A stretch of DNA of 52,318 nucleotides, taken from contig JBAWXE010000009.1 of NCBI GenBank assembly GCA_037144255.1, forward strand, positions 1 through 52,318. The letters are read 5' to 3'. Both the position numbers and the translations under genes were made by a program. Every line of letters starts with the position of its first letter. Position 1 is the stretch's first letter. This DNA is from JBAWXE01 sp037144255 (GTDB taxonomy: Bacteria > Bacteroidota > Bacteroidia > Chitinophagales > Chitinophagaceae). A model generated the notes under the pieces. It saw only the letters and a program-made list of their open reading frames with translations. It searched no databases and was not told where the DNA came from. Positions 52,119 to 52,318 of the stretch are shown piece by piece.

Positions 52119-52318
52119 ATACATAAGATTCCAAAATCAAAAAATAGCAAATATTAAGGCATTTTGTGCAAAAAACCTCTCAAACAAGGTGAAAAACCCT
52201 CAAATTGCCCTATAAAGATACAAAATTGAGGCAGGTGTTTCCAAATAGAATTTATAAAAAGGAGTGTAAAAATATCTATAATTAAGTTTGTAGGCTTAAA
52301 ATAATTTTAAAATATGAG

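Overview
The window looks like a chromosomal stretch of a member of the Bacteroidota, probably a Chitinophagaceae-type organism. The evidence is a SusC/SusD outer-membrane pair, a type IX secretion C-terminal sorting domain, an OmpA protein with thrombospondin type 3 repeats, a type III glutamine synthetase, a fused alpha/beta 2-oxoacid dehydrogenase E1, and many Bacteroidota-type -7 promoter boxes (TAnnTTTG) close to start codons. Placement below phylum is inference. No rRNA, tRNA, CRISPR array, prophage or insertion sequence was seen.

Layout. 1-580: start of rpsI and all of rplM. 982-6971: SusC/SusD pair and an OmpA-type protein. 7040-12066: secreted M2 and M28 peptidases, a DUF3108 protein and a flippase-like membrane protein, all on the minus strand. 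12035-15928: ruvC, an orphan response regulator, pdxJ and an oligopeptide-binding lipoprotein. 15952-19495 is an accessory region: a frame-broken Doc-type toxin with its antitoxin, an NHL-propeller protein exported by type IX secretion, and about 800 bases of repeat-rich non-coding DNA. 19496-22080: a polytopic membrane protein of a family I cannot name (a paralogue lies at 43617) and an AraC-type regulator. 22088-29317: a tightly coupled minus-strand operon of a TPR plus MORN-type repeat protein and two DUF3857/transglutaminase-like proteins. 29449-38706: lipid-linked oligosaccharide flippase, murI, pyrG, E1 dehydrogenase, a lipoprotein, and a RidA plus aldehyde dehydrogenase pair that fits the aminomuconate steps of tryptophan/kynurenine breakdown. 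38795-39724: a phased array of 23-base palindromes next to a helix-turn-helix gene. 39728-43487: small membrane protein, dcd, phosphopantetheinyl transferase, glutamine synthetase III. 45363-47524: the two subunits of a 3-oxoacid CoA-transferase split by an inserted cassette, then an ArsC-like protein. 47587-52118: a secreted protein, a MoxR/Mg-chelatase-like ATPase, a LEA14-like lipoprotein, a transketolase C-terminal half and a SUI1/eIF1 homologue.

Most genes are ordinary housekeeping or envelope genes. The most unusual structures are (i) a cassette with 21-base inverted ends carrying a four-helix-bundle (23S rRNA intervening-sequence type) gene between scoA and scoB, which would place the ORF inside an RNA hairpin in the operon transcript; (ii) the array of five exactly phased 23-base palindromes at 38795-38909; and (iii) TCGGTAA heptamers repeated once per helical turn both in the 18.9 kb intergenic region and inside the helix-turn-helix gene at 39.6 kb. 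Two small accessory genes (the Doc toxin and the four-helix-bundle gene) both appear frame-broken.
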